From contig CAYYTE010000001.1 in NCBI GenBank assembly GCA_964474685.1, forward strand, positions 1-64,000: a DNA stretch of 64,000 nt. Direction: 5' to 3'. The notes beneath the pieces were generated by a model, which was given only the letters and a program-made list of their open reading frames with translations, ran no database searches and had not been told where the DNA came from. Shown here in pieces: positions 1 through 8,968 of the stretch (position 1 is the first letter of the stretch; the number at the start of each line of letters is the position of its first letter). This DNA comes from UBA1737 sp964474685. Lineage in GTDB: Bacteria > Bacillota_I > Bacilli_A > ML615J-28 > CAG-313. Both the position numbers and the translations under genes were made by a program.

Positions 1-21
1 TAAAGAAAGAGGAAGTACAAT

Positions 22-1584
22 ATGATTGAATTTTCACAATATTATGTCGAATATGTTGAAACATTATTTAAGAATATTTGGAAGTTTATTGTTACTTTCT
101 TTGGTGCTTTTTGGAATATATTTGCTGAAGATATTCCAGGATATTTTAAAACAATGATTGAGAGATCGGTAAACTTTAATCCTTTCGAATGGATTGCACT
201 TGTCCTTACCTTTATTCTCAATGTTGCTTTATTTACTTTTATTATATTACGATTAATTCAATTATGTCGAAGACATATTATATTTCGTAAAAGAGAAATT
301 GAAAAACAAGAATTAATTGATGAAATTAATACTTTAAATTCAAAAGTACTTGCTTTAATTGATGAGAAGAATCGTATACTTGCGGTTAAAGTATCCTCAA
401 TTACGGGTCAATTATCAACCGATGAATTAAATGCTACGAATGCGGCACTTGAAGGAACGGAAGAAAAACCTGCTGAGGTTACAAAAGAAGCAGGGGGTAG
501 TCGTTTCGTTAAGTTAATTGATGTTGATAATGAATATTCGGATAAGATTACTTCAATTATTATGAAAGAATCGGATATGTTGAGTCTTGCTCAACTTGTA
601 GACCGTTTTGTTAATTATTCAGCAAATCAAATGCATTTGTATTATGATAGAAATGTTATTGCTACTTATTTCTCTGGTATGGCTACTTCTAAGATAATGA
701 TTCTAGAAGGTATATCTGGTACTGGTAAAACAAGTTTACCTTACGCGATGGGACATTTCTTTAAGAATAATGCAGGTATCGTTTCTGTTCAACCTTCTTG
801 GAGAGATAGAGCTGAGTTACTTGGTTATTTAAATGAATTTACAAAACGTTTCAATGAAACAGACTTCTTAAAATTCCTTTATGAATGTACATATCGTGAA
901 GATGTTAATTTCATTGTTCTAGATGAAATGAACCTTGCCCGTATTGAATATTATTTTGCTGAATTCCTATCCATTATGGAAATGCCAGATAAATCAGAAT
1001 GGTTAGTGGACTTAGTTCCCGACTCTTGGCCAAATGATCCAAAACATGTGATTAATGGTAAGATTCTAGTACCTCAGAACGTTTGGTTCATTGGTACCGC
1101 AAATAAGGATGATTCAACATTTACAATCACCGATAAGGTTTATGACCGTGCTGTCACTGTTGAATTAAATAGTAAAGCAAATTACTTTGATGCTCCTTAT
1201 ACAGAAGCAGTAGATATGAGTTATGAATACTTAGATAGCCTTTATCAAAAAGCATGCGAAGAACATGCCATATCTCCTAAGAATTTACAAGCATTTGATA
1301 AACTGGATAGTTTCATTCAAGCCAAATTTAAAATTGCCTTTGGTAACCGTATTGTGAAACAAATTAAATTATTTGTTCCTGTATATGTTGCTTGTGGCTG
1401 TGATGAATTAGAAGGATTAGATTTCATGTTACGTTCAAAGATACTTCGTAAATTTGAGTCATTAAATCTTGCTTTCTTACATGATGAACTTGATGAATTA
1501 ATTAGTTTATTAGATAAACTATTTGGTAAGAATACATTCAAGATTTCCATTGCATATTTGAAAGACTTACAAAAGATGAGTTAA
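22..1584 (+). CDS. membrane-anchored McrB-like AAA+ ATPase
   Basis: 520 aa. A hydrophobic helix at about residues 56-79 would anchor the protein, followed by a charged, probably coiled segment (about 85-125) and an AAA_5-type ATPase domain. Walker A is GISGTGKTS (230-238), Walker B is FIVLDEMN (297-304), and the WRDRAELLGYLNEF stretch between them plus the later IGTANKDDST are typical of the McrB/dynein-related branch. McrB relatives act as hexameric NTPase motors that drive a partner protein. Here the partner is probably the DUF2357-like product of the next gene. The ATG is preceded by an AGAGGAAG-type ribosome site. The operon may begin upstream of the window. No nuclease domain is seen. 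The family call is firm; the role (defence, envelope remodelling or other) is open. Confidence 0.8.
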   Translation: MIEFSQYYVEYVETLFKNIWKFIVTFFGAFWNIFAEDIPGYFKTMIERSVNFNPFEWIALVLTFILNVALFTFIILRLIQLCRRHIIFRKREIEKQELIDEINTLNSKVLALIDEKNRILAVKVSSITGQLSTDELNATNAALEGTEEKPAEVTKEAGGSRFVKLIDVDNEYSDKITSIIMKESDMLSLAQLVDRFVNYSANQMHLYYDRNVIATYFSGMATSKIMILEGISGTGKTSLPYAMGHFFKNNAGIVSVQPSWRDRAELLGYLNEFTKRFNETDFLKFLYECTYREDVNFIVLDEMNLARIEYYFAEFLSIMEMPDKSEWLVDLVPDSWPNDPKHVINGKILVPQNVWFIGTANKDDSTFTITDKVYDRAVTVELNSKANYFDAPYTEAVDMSYEYLDSLYQKACEEHAISPKNLQAFDKLDSFIQAKFKIAFGNRIVKQIKLFVPVYVACGCDELEGLDFMLRSKILRKFESLNLAFLHDELDELISLLDKLFGKNTFKISIAYLKDLQKMS

Positions 1585-1586
1585 AC

Positions 1587-1630
1587 AAAAACATTTTATG
1601 ACAATATGTAACGTCATAAAATGTTTTTTT
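1587..1630 (+). terminator. intrinsic terminator between the ATPase and DUF2357-like genes
   Basis: A 16-nt left arm (1587-1602) pairs perfectly with 1613-1628 around a 10-nt loop, and the right arm ends in a run of T. It sits inside a co-directional gene pair, so it probably lowers but does not abolish expression of the next gene. Confidence 0.85.
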
Positions 1631-1647
1631 AAATTAAAGGAGGACTT

Positions 1648-4268
1648 ATGTTACAAGAATTAGATGAATTTTGCGAAAAGATGATAGAACAAGTAGATAC
1701 ATTATCTTTAGATAATGAAGTTGTTACAGCTGTTCGTAATACCCTTTTTGGTGGTTCAAATTCCTTTGTAAGTAAGGAATTACAAGAATCAAAAATATTT
1801 GATGAGGCTTGGGTTAAGACAATTGAAGCCTTGATTCCATCCATCGATGCCATTATTCGAAATCCTAAATCTTCGATACGTATTGAACAAGATATTGTTC
1901 CTGTTGAAAGAGCAAAGGGGTTTAGTTCAAACTCTGTAAGGCACCTTGCTTCTCATACAGAAAATGTTCGAGAAGTACATAAAGATGGATCAGTTACTCC
2001 TAGTAAGGTATTAGTTGAGTATAGAGAAGAAGATTTTGAAATCTATGAAAATAGGTTCTTAAAAACGTTAGTTAATCGTTTATATTACTTTTTAACGAAA
2101 CGTTATGATGCAATCAAAGATCAATATGAATCATTTACAAGAGATACTTTGGAAGTAAATTCGAATTTTAAAACTCTTACTTCAACAGTAGATTGTCATA
2201 TGACTTTAGATGTAAAGAGTTTCTTTGGTAATGAAGAATTAAATCAAAAGAATTACTCTTTAATTGGACGTGTAGAGAGATTATTATTACTTGTAAAAGG
2301 ATTTCGTGCAACAAATTTCATATCGGAGGATTTAAAAAGGGCAAAAGAAGTGGTTCCTCCAATTATGAAAACGAATATTATTACTCATAATATGCACTTT
2401 AAGAATTGCTACTTATTATGGCAATATATAGAACGATATACTTCCTTAGGTTTTGATGTACAAACGAAAGAAACTCCTGTTGTTATGGAAGAACTTTATC
2501 AAAAGAAGCTTTTAGATACTGCAATGATGTTTTATTTATTCCATGAACAAAATGATGAAGCATTTGAGAGTTCTTTAAATTTAGATAAAGCAAAAGAAAA
2601 ATTGTTAAAACGTAGCAGGAATTTAAAAAATGGGGATATTGATTTTGAATTACTTCCAAAAGAACTTCCGATGGAATATAATGGTGTTACAGATGAATTC
2701 TTAAAAGCGGCTAAAAAGTTATTTAAAGATCCTTATAGTGGTTTAATTGAACAAGGTACGGAGCCAAGTCTTGCGTTAAGGAAAGTAATAAAACAAATGC
2801 TTTCTATTGTTAATGCGGTATACAAAGCAATGTTTGATATTCCTCAAACGGATACAGATATTTATCAACAATTATCAAATACCGGATTGAATGATGAAGA
2901 AGAAGTTGCTAAGTATAAGAAACAGATATCTATTATGAAAACTGTTGTATCTGTTAAGAAACAAGACTTAATTCAATCCGAGAAGGAACTTGCTCGTTAT
3001 GAAAAATATCTTGCAAAACATTTACTGAATATTGAAAAGAATAAAAAGAAACAAGCAGCTTTAGAAAAGAAGCTTGAACAAATGAAATTAAAACGTGAAT
3101 TAGATGACTTAAAAGCTAAAGATTTAACCTTGTTATCAAATGATAAAATAGCACAAATAAAAAATAGAATTAAAGAATTGCGTCTTCAACTTATGACAAA
3201 AGAACAAAGAGAAAAAGAAGAAGCAAAAGATGCTATCAGAGAACAAAAAGCCTTACTGGCAAAACAACTTCGTGAAGACAAAGTTGCAAGAGCTACTGCG
3301 AAAGCTAAGTATATTGAATTATCGAAACAAGATACTACAAATTATTCTACAGATGAAATCGAAAGTTATAAGCAAGAGTTACTAAACTTAAAGAAACAAT
3401 CTATGACTAAGGAAGAGTGGCAAGCTTATTTAGACAAAGAAAAAGAAAAAAATCGTATTGCGTTAGAAAAAGAAAAAGCAAAAAAGGCGCTACTTTTAAA
3501 GAAACAAAAAGAAAAAGAGCAGGCAAGAATTGCTCTACTTAAGAAAAAAGAAGAAGAAAAGGCAGCTTTAATAAAACAAAGGGCTGAAGAAAAAGCCGCA
3601 AGAGATAAAGAAAAACAAGAAGCGAAAGAACAAGCAAGAATTGCNNNNNNNNNNNNNNNNNNNNNNNNNNNNNNNNNNNNNNNNNNNNNNNNNNNNNNNN
3701 NNNNNNNNNNNNNNNNNNNNNNNNNNNNNNNNNNNNNNNNNNNNAAAAAGCCGCAAGAGATAAAGAAAAACAAGAAGCGAAAGAACAAGCAAGAATTGCC
3801 CTACTTAAGAAAAAAGAAGAAGAAAAGGCAGCTTTAATAAAACAAAGGGCTGAAGAAAAAGCCGCAAGAGATAAAGAAAAACAAGAAGCGAAAGAACAAG
3901 CAAGAATTGCTCTACTTAAGAAAAAAGAAGAAGAAAAGGCAACAAGAGAGAAGCAAAAACAAGATGAAATTGAAAGATTGAAAAAACTTGCGGATGAAGA
4001 AAAAGCCAAGATTGATTGTAAGAATAAAGAATTAGAAGAGCAAAAAGAAATAGCTAAAAAAGAACTTGCTGAAGAATTAAAGGCGAAAAAAGAACTTGAT
4101 CAATTAGATAAAGAAATTGCGGAAGCAGAGATTAAATATGGACCAAATAGTTTGGAAGTTCTTGCGAAAAAATATATTCGTTCCGCAAACAAACTTTATC
4201 AAAAAGCAATGGAACGAAAAGAAGAATTAAAGAAAGAGGACCAATCTCTGGATAAAGTAAATAAATAG
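1648..4268 (+). CDS. DUF2357-like protein with long repetitive coiled coil (spans assembly gap)
   Basis: The N-terminal half (about residues 1-420) resembles the DUF2357 proteins that accompany McrB-like ATPases, including an EIYENRFLKTLVNRL stretch. The rest is an extremely Lys/Glu/Ala-rich helix, very likely coiled coil, with at least four traces of a 37-residue tandem repeat. A 100-N gap at 3645-3744 shifts the reading frame: before it the repeat codons lie in frame 1, after it in frame 3, and the latter frame runs open to the stop at 4266-4268. Because repeat units before and after the gap are identical in phase, one continuous gene is the simplest reading and the frame change is an artefact of the arbitrary gap length. 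A PD-(D/E)XK nuclease domain is not apparent. A strong AAAGGAGG site precedes the ATG. Confidence 0.7.
3523..3942 (+). repeat. 111-bp in-frame tandem repeats, collapsed at an assembly gap
   Basis: The phrase starting GCAAGAATTGC occurs at 3523, 3634, 3789 and 3900. The spacings 3523 to 3634 and 3789 to 3900 are both exactly 111 bp (37 codons). The spacing across the gap is 155 bp including 100 N, which is not a multiple of 111, so the true gap is of another length and probably hides further repeat units. The near-identity of the units explains why the assembly broke here. Confidence 0.9.
3645..3744. other. assembly gap (100 N)
   Basis: Exactly 100 N, a usual placeholder for a gap of unknown size. 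It lies within the 111-bp repeat array of the coiled-coil gene. Confidence 0.99.
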
Positions 4269-4276
4269 GAGCATAT

Positions 4277-5038
4277 ATGTCAAAAGAAAAGAAAACAAAA
4301 CAACTTACGAAAAAGCAGAAGATTATTAATGGTATAACAAATGGAATATGTGCTCTTATTTTCCTATTAACGCTATATGTACTTGCTTCCGCATCCATAT
4401 CTGCTTCAAAGAATGGAAGACCTAAAGTATTTGGCTATCATATTGGCGTAGTTGGAACGTCATCGATGGAACCGACGATTAAAACATATTCATTTATCTT
4501 TTACAAAGACACCGACTTTCATAACGTTGAAGTAGGACAAATTATCGTTTTTAAAAACATTGAAGAAGGCAGTGTAGTATATGGGCAAGATATTGTCCAT
4601 AGGGCATATGCTTTATATGATACAGAAGGTGTTAAATATGCTTGGTTAAATGAGGATATGACAACATCTACTTTAGATGATAAAGAACATACACTTGCAA
4701 AGATTCAAACTAAAGGCGATAATTCAGAAACAAATTCGCTTCCTGATGCTATGTTTGTTACGGTAGATAATTTCTATGGAAAATTATCCAGTCATAATTA
4801 CTTATTCGGTTTAGGCAAACTTCGTTTAAAAGGGAATGGCTCAATTGTATTCATTCTTTTGTTAATATGTTTCATGGGAGTATTTATCAGTGCTTTAATA
4901 ACTATCATAAAAACTATTTTACTTGAGAAAGAAAAGAAAGCAAAAGAAATTACAGAGGATGCTAAGAAACAGCAAATTATTGATGAGTATTTAAAACAAC
5001 AAAACGAAAATAAAGAAGAAAATACTTCTTCTGATTAA
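4277..5038 (+). CDS. signal peptidase I, ER/SipW type (S26)
   Basis: 253 aa. One N-terminal membrane helix (about 19-43), the catalytic-serine motif TSSMEPTI with Ser63, then QDIVHR with His108 where ordinary bacterial enzymes carry Lys, then TKGDNSETNSLPD typical of the Ser-His-Asp branch, and a second membrane helix near 190-212 followed by a charged cytoplasmic tail. This is the archaeal/eukaryotic-like class that includes Bacillus SipW, often dedicated to a small set of secreted substrates. It starts 9 bp after the coiled-coil gene, so the three genes probably form one unit. A role in processing surface proteins of this locus is possible but unproven. Confidence 0.85.
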   Translation: MSKEKKTKQLTKKQKIINGITNGICALIFLLTLYVLASASISASKNGRPKVFGYHIGVVGTSSMEPTIKTYSFIFYKDTDFHNVEVGQIIVFKNIEEGSVVYGQDIVHRAYALYDTEGVKYAWLNEDMTTSTLDDKEHTLAKIQTKGDNSETNSLPDAMFVTVDNFYGKLSSHNYLFGLGKLRLKGNGSIVFILLLICFMGVFISALITIIKTILLEKEKKAKEITEDAKKQQIIDEYLKQQNENKEENTSSD

Positions 5039-5055
5039 TTCAAATATTATTAATT

Positions 5056-5089
5056 AATAGCAGGACATTTAATTGTTTTGCTATTTTTT
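5056..5089 (+). terminator. probable intrinsic terminator after signal peptidase gene
   Basis: AATAGCA (5056-5062) pairs with TGCTATT (5079-5085), followed by TTTT. The stem is short (7 bp) with a 16-nt loop, so strength is moderate. Confidence 0.5.
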
Positions 5090-5404
5090 AATATTGAATT
5101 TTGCGCATTTGTGCAAAAGCTATTTTTGTTTATATAAGAAAGATATCTTTTATTATGGCAAATGATCCAAGTGCTGAAATAGCAGTAGATTATAAAGCTA
5201 AATATAAAGGGAAAATCAGAGGCAATTATGTCCTTTGGGACAAAGATATGCATAGATAGTGATATAATCTATTTGCCTCTTTATATAGCTTATTTGTTAT
5301 AGCTCAATTCATACTGAATACGAAAGGGATTTACCACCCCTTTTTTATTATGCTTTATCACTAGATATAAATAGAATTGTTGTATTTGATTATATACAAT
5401 TCTT
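5090..5404 (+). other. intergenic region with possible structured RNA
   Basis: No convincing gene. A TTGTGC (5109-5114), 16 bp, TATATA (5131-5136) pair could be a promoter. Downstream, AGAGGCAA (5218-5225) and TTGCCTCT (5273-5280) form an 8-bp outer stem enclosing two small hairpins (5229-5242 and 5253-5271), which together look like a three-way junction. A 34-codon ORF (ATG 5155 to TAG 5259) overlaps this and has no good ribosome site. It may be a non-coding transcript, a gene remnant, or chance. Confidence 0.25.
5323..5347 (+). terminator. weak intrinsic terminator
   Basis: AAAGGG (5323-5328) and CCCTTT (5338-5343) with T-rich downstream sequence. The 6-bp stem is weak. It would end a transcript starting in the preceding intergenic region. 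Confidence 0.35.
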
Positions 5405-5433
5405 TTGTATAAATAAACGTTTTATAGTATAAT
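5405..5433 (+). promoter_or_regulatory. sigma-A-type promoter of the pnuC-led operon
   Basis: TTGTAT (5405-5410), a 17-bp spacer and a perfect TATAAT (5428-5433). The predicted start lies about 25 nt before the first ATG, leaving no room for a riboswitch in the leader. Confidence 0.7.
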
Positions 5434-5463
5434 AATATCTAGAAGGATTTTTAAGGTGAAGTG

Positions 5464-6171
5464 ATGAAACGTGTGTATAAAGATTGGAGTGTTCTTGATA
5501 TTGTTATGAGTTTTGTATACATTGTATCGTTACTTGTAATATCAATTATCTTCCATTCGAGTCCTATATCAATTGTTATGGCAATTGGTGGTATTATTGC
5601 GGGAATATTGAATACCAAAACGAGTCGGTTTTGTTTCCCTATCTATTGTATTACTGCACTACTTTATGCGTATATCTCATTTCGTAATGGGGTGTATGGA
5701 GAAACAATTATGAATGTGTTTTATCTATTTCCTTTATATTTAAAATCAAGCTTAAAGCTATTTGATAAAAATGCAAAAGGTAGAACAAAGTTCTTAGTTA
5801 AACATGCAACAAAGAAACAAATTATTACCTTTTTTTTAATTGGGTTAGGGATATTTTTAGGATATGGTGGCTTATTATATGCCTTACATAGTAAGTTCCC
5901 TTCATTAAATAGTTTAGCAATTGCAATATCTGTTGCTGCAAGTTATTTTTCTTCCAAGCATATATATGAACATTGGGGGCTATGGATTGTTTACAATATG
6001 TTATTAATTGTCTTATGGATGCTGAATATGGATGCCGCATCCTCCGATGCTGTTCCTATTATTGTACAAGATATCATTTATACAATTTTAAATGTATTTG
6101 GAATGATTGAATGGCGAAAAATAGAAAAAGAACAAAAACAAATATTATTGAATGAATCAAAGGAGAATTGA
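5464..6171 (+). CDS. PnuC-like nicotinamide riboside transporter
   Basis: 235 aa with about seven hydrophobic segments and no signal peptide. The YGETIMNVFYLFPLY stretch and the aromatic WGLWIVYNMLLIVLW segment match the PnuC family of vitamin facilitators, whose members carry nicotinamide riboside or, in variants, thiamine or riboflavin. The closing EWRKIEKEQKQ tail is also usual. I prefer ATG 5464 over GTG 5461 because the AAGGTGA site (5453-5459) is only 1 nt from the GTG. It opens an operon otherwise devoted to wall-fragment catabolism, and the next start lies 1 nt after its stop. Substrate is uncertain without a regulatory element to point to it. Confidence 0.7.
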   Translation: MKRVYKDWSVLDIVMSFVYIVSLLVISIIFHSSPISIVMAIGGIIAGILNTKTSRFCFPIYCITALLYAYISFRNGVYGETIMNVFYLFPLYLKSSLKLFDKNAKGRTKFLVKHATKKQIITFFLIGLGIFLGYGGLLYALHSKFPSLNSLAIAISVAASYFSSKHIYEHWGLWIVYNMLLIVLWMLNMDAASSDAVPIIVQDIIYTILNVFGMIEWRKIEKEQKQILLNESKEN

Positions 6172-6172
6172 T

Positions 6173-7261
6173 ATGAGTAGTTTAAAAGAACTTGAAGAGA
6201 TTGTATTAAATGAAATTCAAAAAGGCGCTTTCCCAGGATGTAACTATGGAATTGTTTTTAAAGATAAATTCTATGTAAATTCTTTAGGAAATAAAGCAAT
6301 CATACCTACTGTTGAAAAAAACTCAATTGACACTTTATACGATATGGCATCTTGTTCAAAGGTGATTGCAACAACTTCTTGTATCTTAAAGTTATTGGAA
6401 GAGGGGCGTCTTCGTTTACATACAAAAGTATCTACAATTTTACCTAGATTTCGTCATTTAGATACTACCATATTTGACTTAATAACTCATACATCTGGTT
6501 TAAGAGAAGATGTTGCGGGCACTCATGATATTAAAAGTTGTAGTGAAGCAATGGATAAAATATATAGTGAGGAACTTATATATGCTCCTCACTCCAAGAT
6601 CCTTTATTCAGATACTGGATTTGTGTTACTTGGTAAAATTGTAGAAGCAATTACGAATATGAGTTTAGATGAATATGCTTATAAAGTGGTGTTTAATCCT
6701 TGTGAAATGATAGATACTTGTTATAACCCTCAAGATATCAATCGCTGTGCTCCAACAGAACTAAGAGTGGATAATGTCTATAATGGTATCGTAAGAGGAC
6801 ATGTTCATGATGAACAAGCGTATGGTATGGGTGGAGTTGCTGGTCATGCAGGGGTATTTTCGACAGTTTCTGATTGTTGTCATTTTATCCAAATGATTTT
6901 AAATAAAGGAGTTTATAACAACACTAAAGTATTTAGTGAAGAATCAATTGATTTATTATATAAACCGCTTGTAAAAGAAACAACAGGTGTGAATATTTTA
7001 GGTACGATTCGTGGAGTTGGTTGGATGTTTCCAGGTGATTATCCATCTTGTGGCGATTTTTGTAGTAGTGAAACGATACTTCATACAGGCTTTACGGGGA
7101 CGAATATCTTTATAGATAGAATCAATGAAATTGGGTTTGTGATGCTTTCTAATCGTGTTCATCCTACCAGAAAGAACACGTTACATATTGAGTCACGTCC
7201 ATTAATTGCAAATTATATTATGACACATAAAGAAGCCTTGAAAGGAGAAATCAATGAGTGA
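6173..7261 (+). CDS. beta-lactamase-fold serine hydrolase, AmiE-like
   Basis: 362 aa, no signal peptide, so cytoplasmic. It belongs to the class C beta-lactamase/S12 fold: SxxK motif as SCSK (Ser60, Lys63), a YSD triad (in ILYSDTGF) in place of YxN, and HTG within LHTGFTG in place of KTG. The family covers esterases, D-amino-acid peptidases and AmiE, the amidase of the Bacillus subtilis murQ-murR-murP-amiE-nagZ-ybbC cluster that removes the stem peptide from MurNAc. NagZ, MurQ and a YbbC/NamZ homologue are all in this window, so an amidase role is a reasonable inference. The true start is ATG 6173 after AAAGGAG. An upstream in-frame start at 6152 lies inside the previous gene. Confidence 0.7.
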   Translation: MSSLKELEEIVLNEIQKGAFPGCNYGIVFKDKFYVNSLGNKAIIPTVEKNSIDTLYDMASCSKVIATTSCILKLLEEGRLRLHTKVSTILPRFRHLDTTIFDLITHTSGLREDVAGTHDIKSCSEAMDKIYSEELIYAPHSKILYSDTGFVLLGKIVEAITNMSLDEYAYKVVFNPCEMIDTCYNPQDINRCAPTELRVDNVYNGIVRGHVHDEQAYGMGGVAGHAGVFSTVSDCCHFIQMILNKGVYNNTKVFSEESIDLLYKPLVKETTGVNILGTIRGVGWMFPGDYPSCGDFCSSETILHTGFTGTNIFIDRINEIGFVMLSNRVHPTRKNTLHIESRPLIANYIMTHKEALKGEINE

Positions 7262-8267
7262 TATTACAATTATTCATCTAACAGATGAATATAAGAATGC
7301 ATTTGAAGAGTTTTATAATCGTATAGCTCCTCATTATGGTTATTTAATACTAAGTAAAGATGAGTTTCAGGCTTTCTTTTATGAGAATGAAGAATGGAAA
7401 GATGATTCTGTTCGATTAGCCCTTATAAATAATAAAATAGTTGGTGCATCGATTTTTACTATACGTAAAATCGATGAAACGAACTTTGCATCTCCAAGTT
7501 ATTTAACGCTATTAATTGTCGATCCTGCTTTTTGTTTTGAAGGAATTGGAAGCGCTTTATTAAATGAAGTCGAAACATGTGCTAAGATTAGCCATCATAA
7601 AACTTTAAGAATCTCTTATCAATCCACCTTAAATCTTCCTTGGCGAATTTGTAGTATCAATAATTCGAATCATGAATCTTCAGATAAACTCATCATTCAT
7701 CCAGGTGCACCTGGGGCTATGATTAATGAGTCCTTGTATTTATTTTTGTTTCGTCATGGGTATGAAGTAGTGGATGAGCAAGATAGTTTCTATATTGATT
7801 TAGTTACTTACCAAATGCCTCAAACGGTTATTAAACAAAAAGAATCACTTAGTAAAAAAGGGTTTGATATTGAATTATATGATATCAAAAAGCATTATGG
7901 TTTGATTGAATTTTTTTCTTCAATTCATGATGAAGCTTTTATTCGTGTTATTAAAGAGAACCTTGTAAAAACGAATCCCAATCCTTTCTATGTTGTAAGT
8001 AAAGAAGGAAGAATCCTAGGTTGGACCGGTGCTTTTTATACCGAACCTACAGGTCGTGCTCATTTTGATGGGATTTGTATTTCTCCAGAAGTAAGAGGAT
8101 ATGGTATTGGGACTATTTTATTTCATATGCTTTTAGATTATTCGAAACATAATGAAGCAACTTATATTACTTTCTTCACAGGGCGTAATAATTTTGCTCG
8201 TAAGATTTACTTTAAAGCCGGTGGTAAAATTACTAAGAGTTTTGCAATTATGGAAAAGGAGATGTAA
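7254..8267 (+). CDS. tandem GNAT acetyltransferase
   Basis: 337 aa with two GNAT-like halves. The first carries a motif A of the form FEGIGSALLNE (about residues 98-110); the second has RGYGIGTILFHML (about 282-294), a canonical acetyl-CoA pyrophosphate loop. One half of such tandem proteins is often non-catalytic. It overlaps the preceding hydrolase by 8 bp, so the two are translationally coupled. Substrate unknown; an amino sugar, amino acid or peptide amine from the same pathway is plausible. A second tandem GNAT occurs at 42584-43531. Confidence 0.75.
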   Translation: MSDITIIHLTDEYKNAFEEFYNRIAPHYGYLILSKDEFQAFFYENEEWKDDSVRLALINNKIVGASIFTIRKIDETNFASPSYLTLLIVDPAFCFEGIGSALLNEVETCAKISHHKTLRISYQSTLNLPWRICSINNSNHESSDKLIIHPGAPGAMINESLYLFLFRHGYEVVDEQDSFYIDLVTYQMPQTVIKQKESLSKKGFDIELYDIKKHYGLIEFFSSIHDEAFIRVIKENLVKTNPNPFYVVSKEGRILGWTGAFYTEPTGRAHFDGICISPEVRGYGIGTILFHMLLDYSKHNEATYITFFTGRNNFARKIYFKAGGKITKSFAIMEKEM

Positions 8268-8269
8268 AT

Positions 8270-8968
8270 ATGGCGAAAAGAATCCTAGCAATTGGGGGTC
8301 ATATTGGGGATGCAGAATTAACAAGTGGCGCATATATGGCATCGAATTTCTTAGAAGGTGGGGTGAACGCCACTCTTGCTTTAACAGCGGGAGAAAAAGG
8401 AGCACCAGTTGGTATGGATGTTCCGACATATAGAATTCAAAAACTAAGAGAAGCATCAGATTTTATGAAATTAATGAATGGGCAATCTTTTGTTTTTGAT
8501 TATCCTGATGGTGAACTTCCGGATAATGAGGAAGTAAGACAAAAGATTGCTGAAGTAATTGTTTCATTTAAACCCGATGTAATTATTACTCACTATTCCT
8601 CACTTCTTCATAAAGACCATGACCGTACTCATAAGATGGTTTTAGATGCACAGTTTATTGCGGGAGTATGTGGAGTGAATGGTGTAAAACATTTTGCTAA
8701 AGTATACTTTGCCCAAAATTGGGAGGATGACACTACATTTATTCCTTACTATTATGTGGATGTAACTAGTGGCTTTGAATTATATAAGAAGGCACTTCAT
8801 ACCCAATGGTTTGTTATGAATAGTAAGGATTTTGATTATTATGATTATTATACTTCGTTATTACGTACAAATGGTGCTATTGCAATGTGCAAATTTGCAA
8901 AGTGCAAGTATGCACAGTGTTTTACTATATTAGAACGCGATAAATTTATTGTTACAAAGGAGCTATAG
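8270..8968 (+). CDS. PIG-L (LmbE-like) deacetylase family protein with altered motif
   Basis: 232 aa, cytoplasmic. PIG-L family members such as BshB, MshB and diacetylchitobiose deacetylase remove acetyl from GlcNAc-containing compounds using zinc. Their N-terminal motif is HPDD. Here it reads HIGD: His11 and Asp14 (zinc ligands by MshB numbering) remain, while the position of the catalytic-base Asp is Gly13. The second motif HKDHDRTH (114-121) is intact and YPDGEL is present. Possible roles are deacetylation of an amino sugar, which would matter because no NagA is seen in the window, or a related hydrolysis by a changed mechanism. It is tightly packed between neighbours on both sides (2 bp and 0 bp). 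Confidence 0.75.
   Translation: MAKRILAIGGHIGDAELTSGAYMASNFLEGGVNATLALTAGEKGAPVGMDVPTYRIQKLREASDFMKLMNGQSFVFDYPDGELPDNEEVRQKIAEVIVSFKPDVIITHYSSLLHKDHDRTHKMVLDAQFIAGVCGVNGVKHFAKVYFAQNWEDDTTFIPYYYVDVTSGFELYKKALHTQWFVMNSKDFDYYDYYTSLLRTNGAIAMCKFAKCKYAQCFTILERDKFIVTKEL

Noticed and set aside
3426..4009. Minus-strand Ser/Phe/Leu-rich reading frames in the repeat region
   Set aside because: They are mirror frames of the Lys/Glu-rich repeats and lack ribosome sites.
1648..4268. Frameshifted or split coiled-coil gene
   Set aside because: The frame change coincides exactly with a 100-N placeholder in a 111-bp repeat array, and repeat phase is intact on each side.
5155..5259. 34-codon ORF as a real peptide gene
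   Set aside because: No ribosome site and overlap with a likely RNA structure; kept only as a remark in the intergenic entry.
5434..5463. Riboswitch (such as NAD+-II or TPP type) ahead of the pnuC-like gene
   Set aside because: The consensus promoter at 5405-5433 leaves only about a 25-nt leader, too short for such an element.
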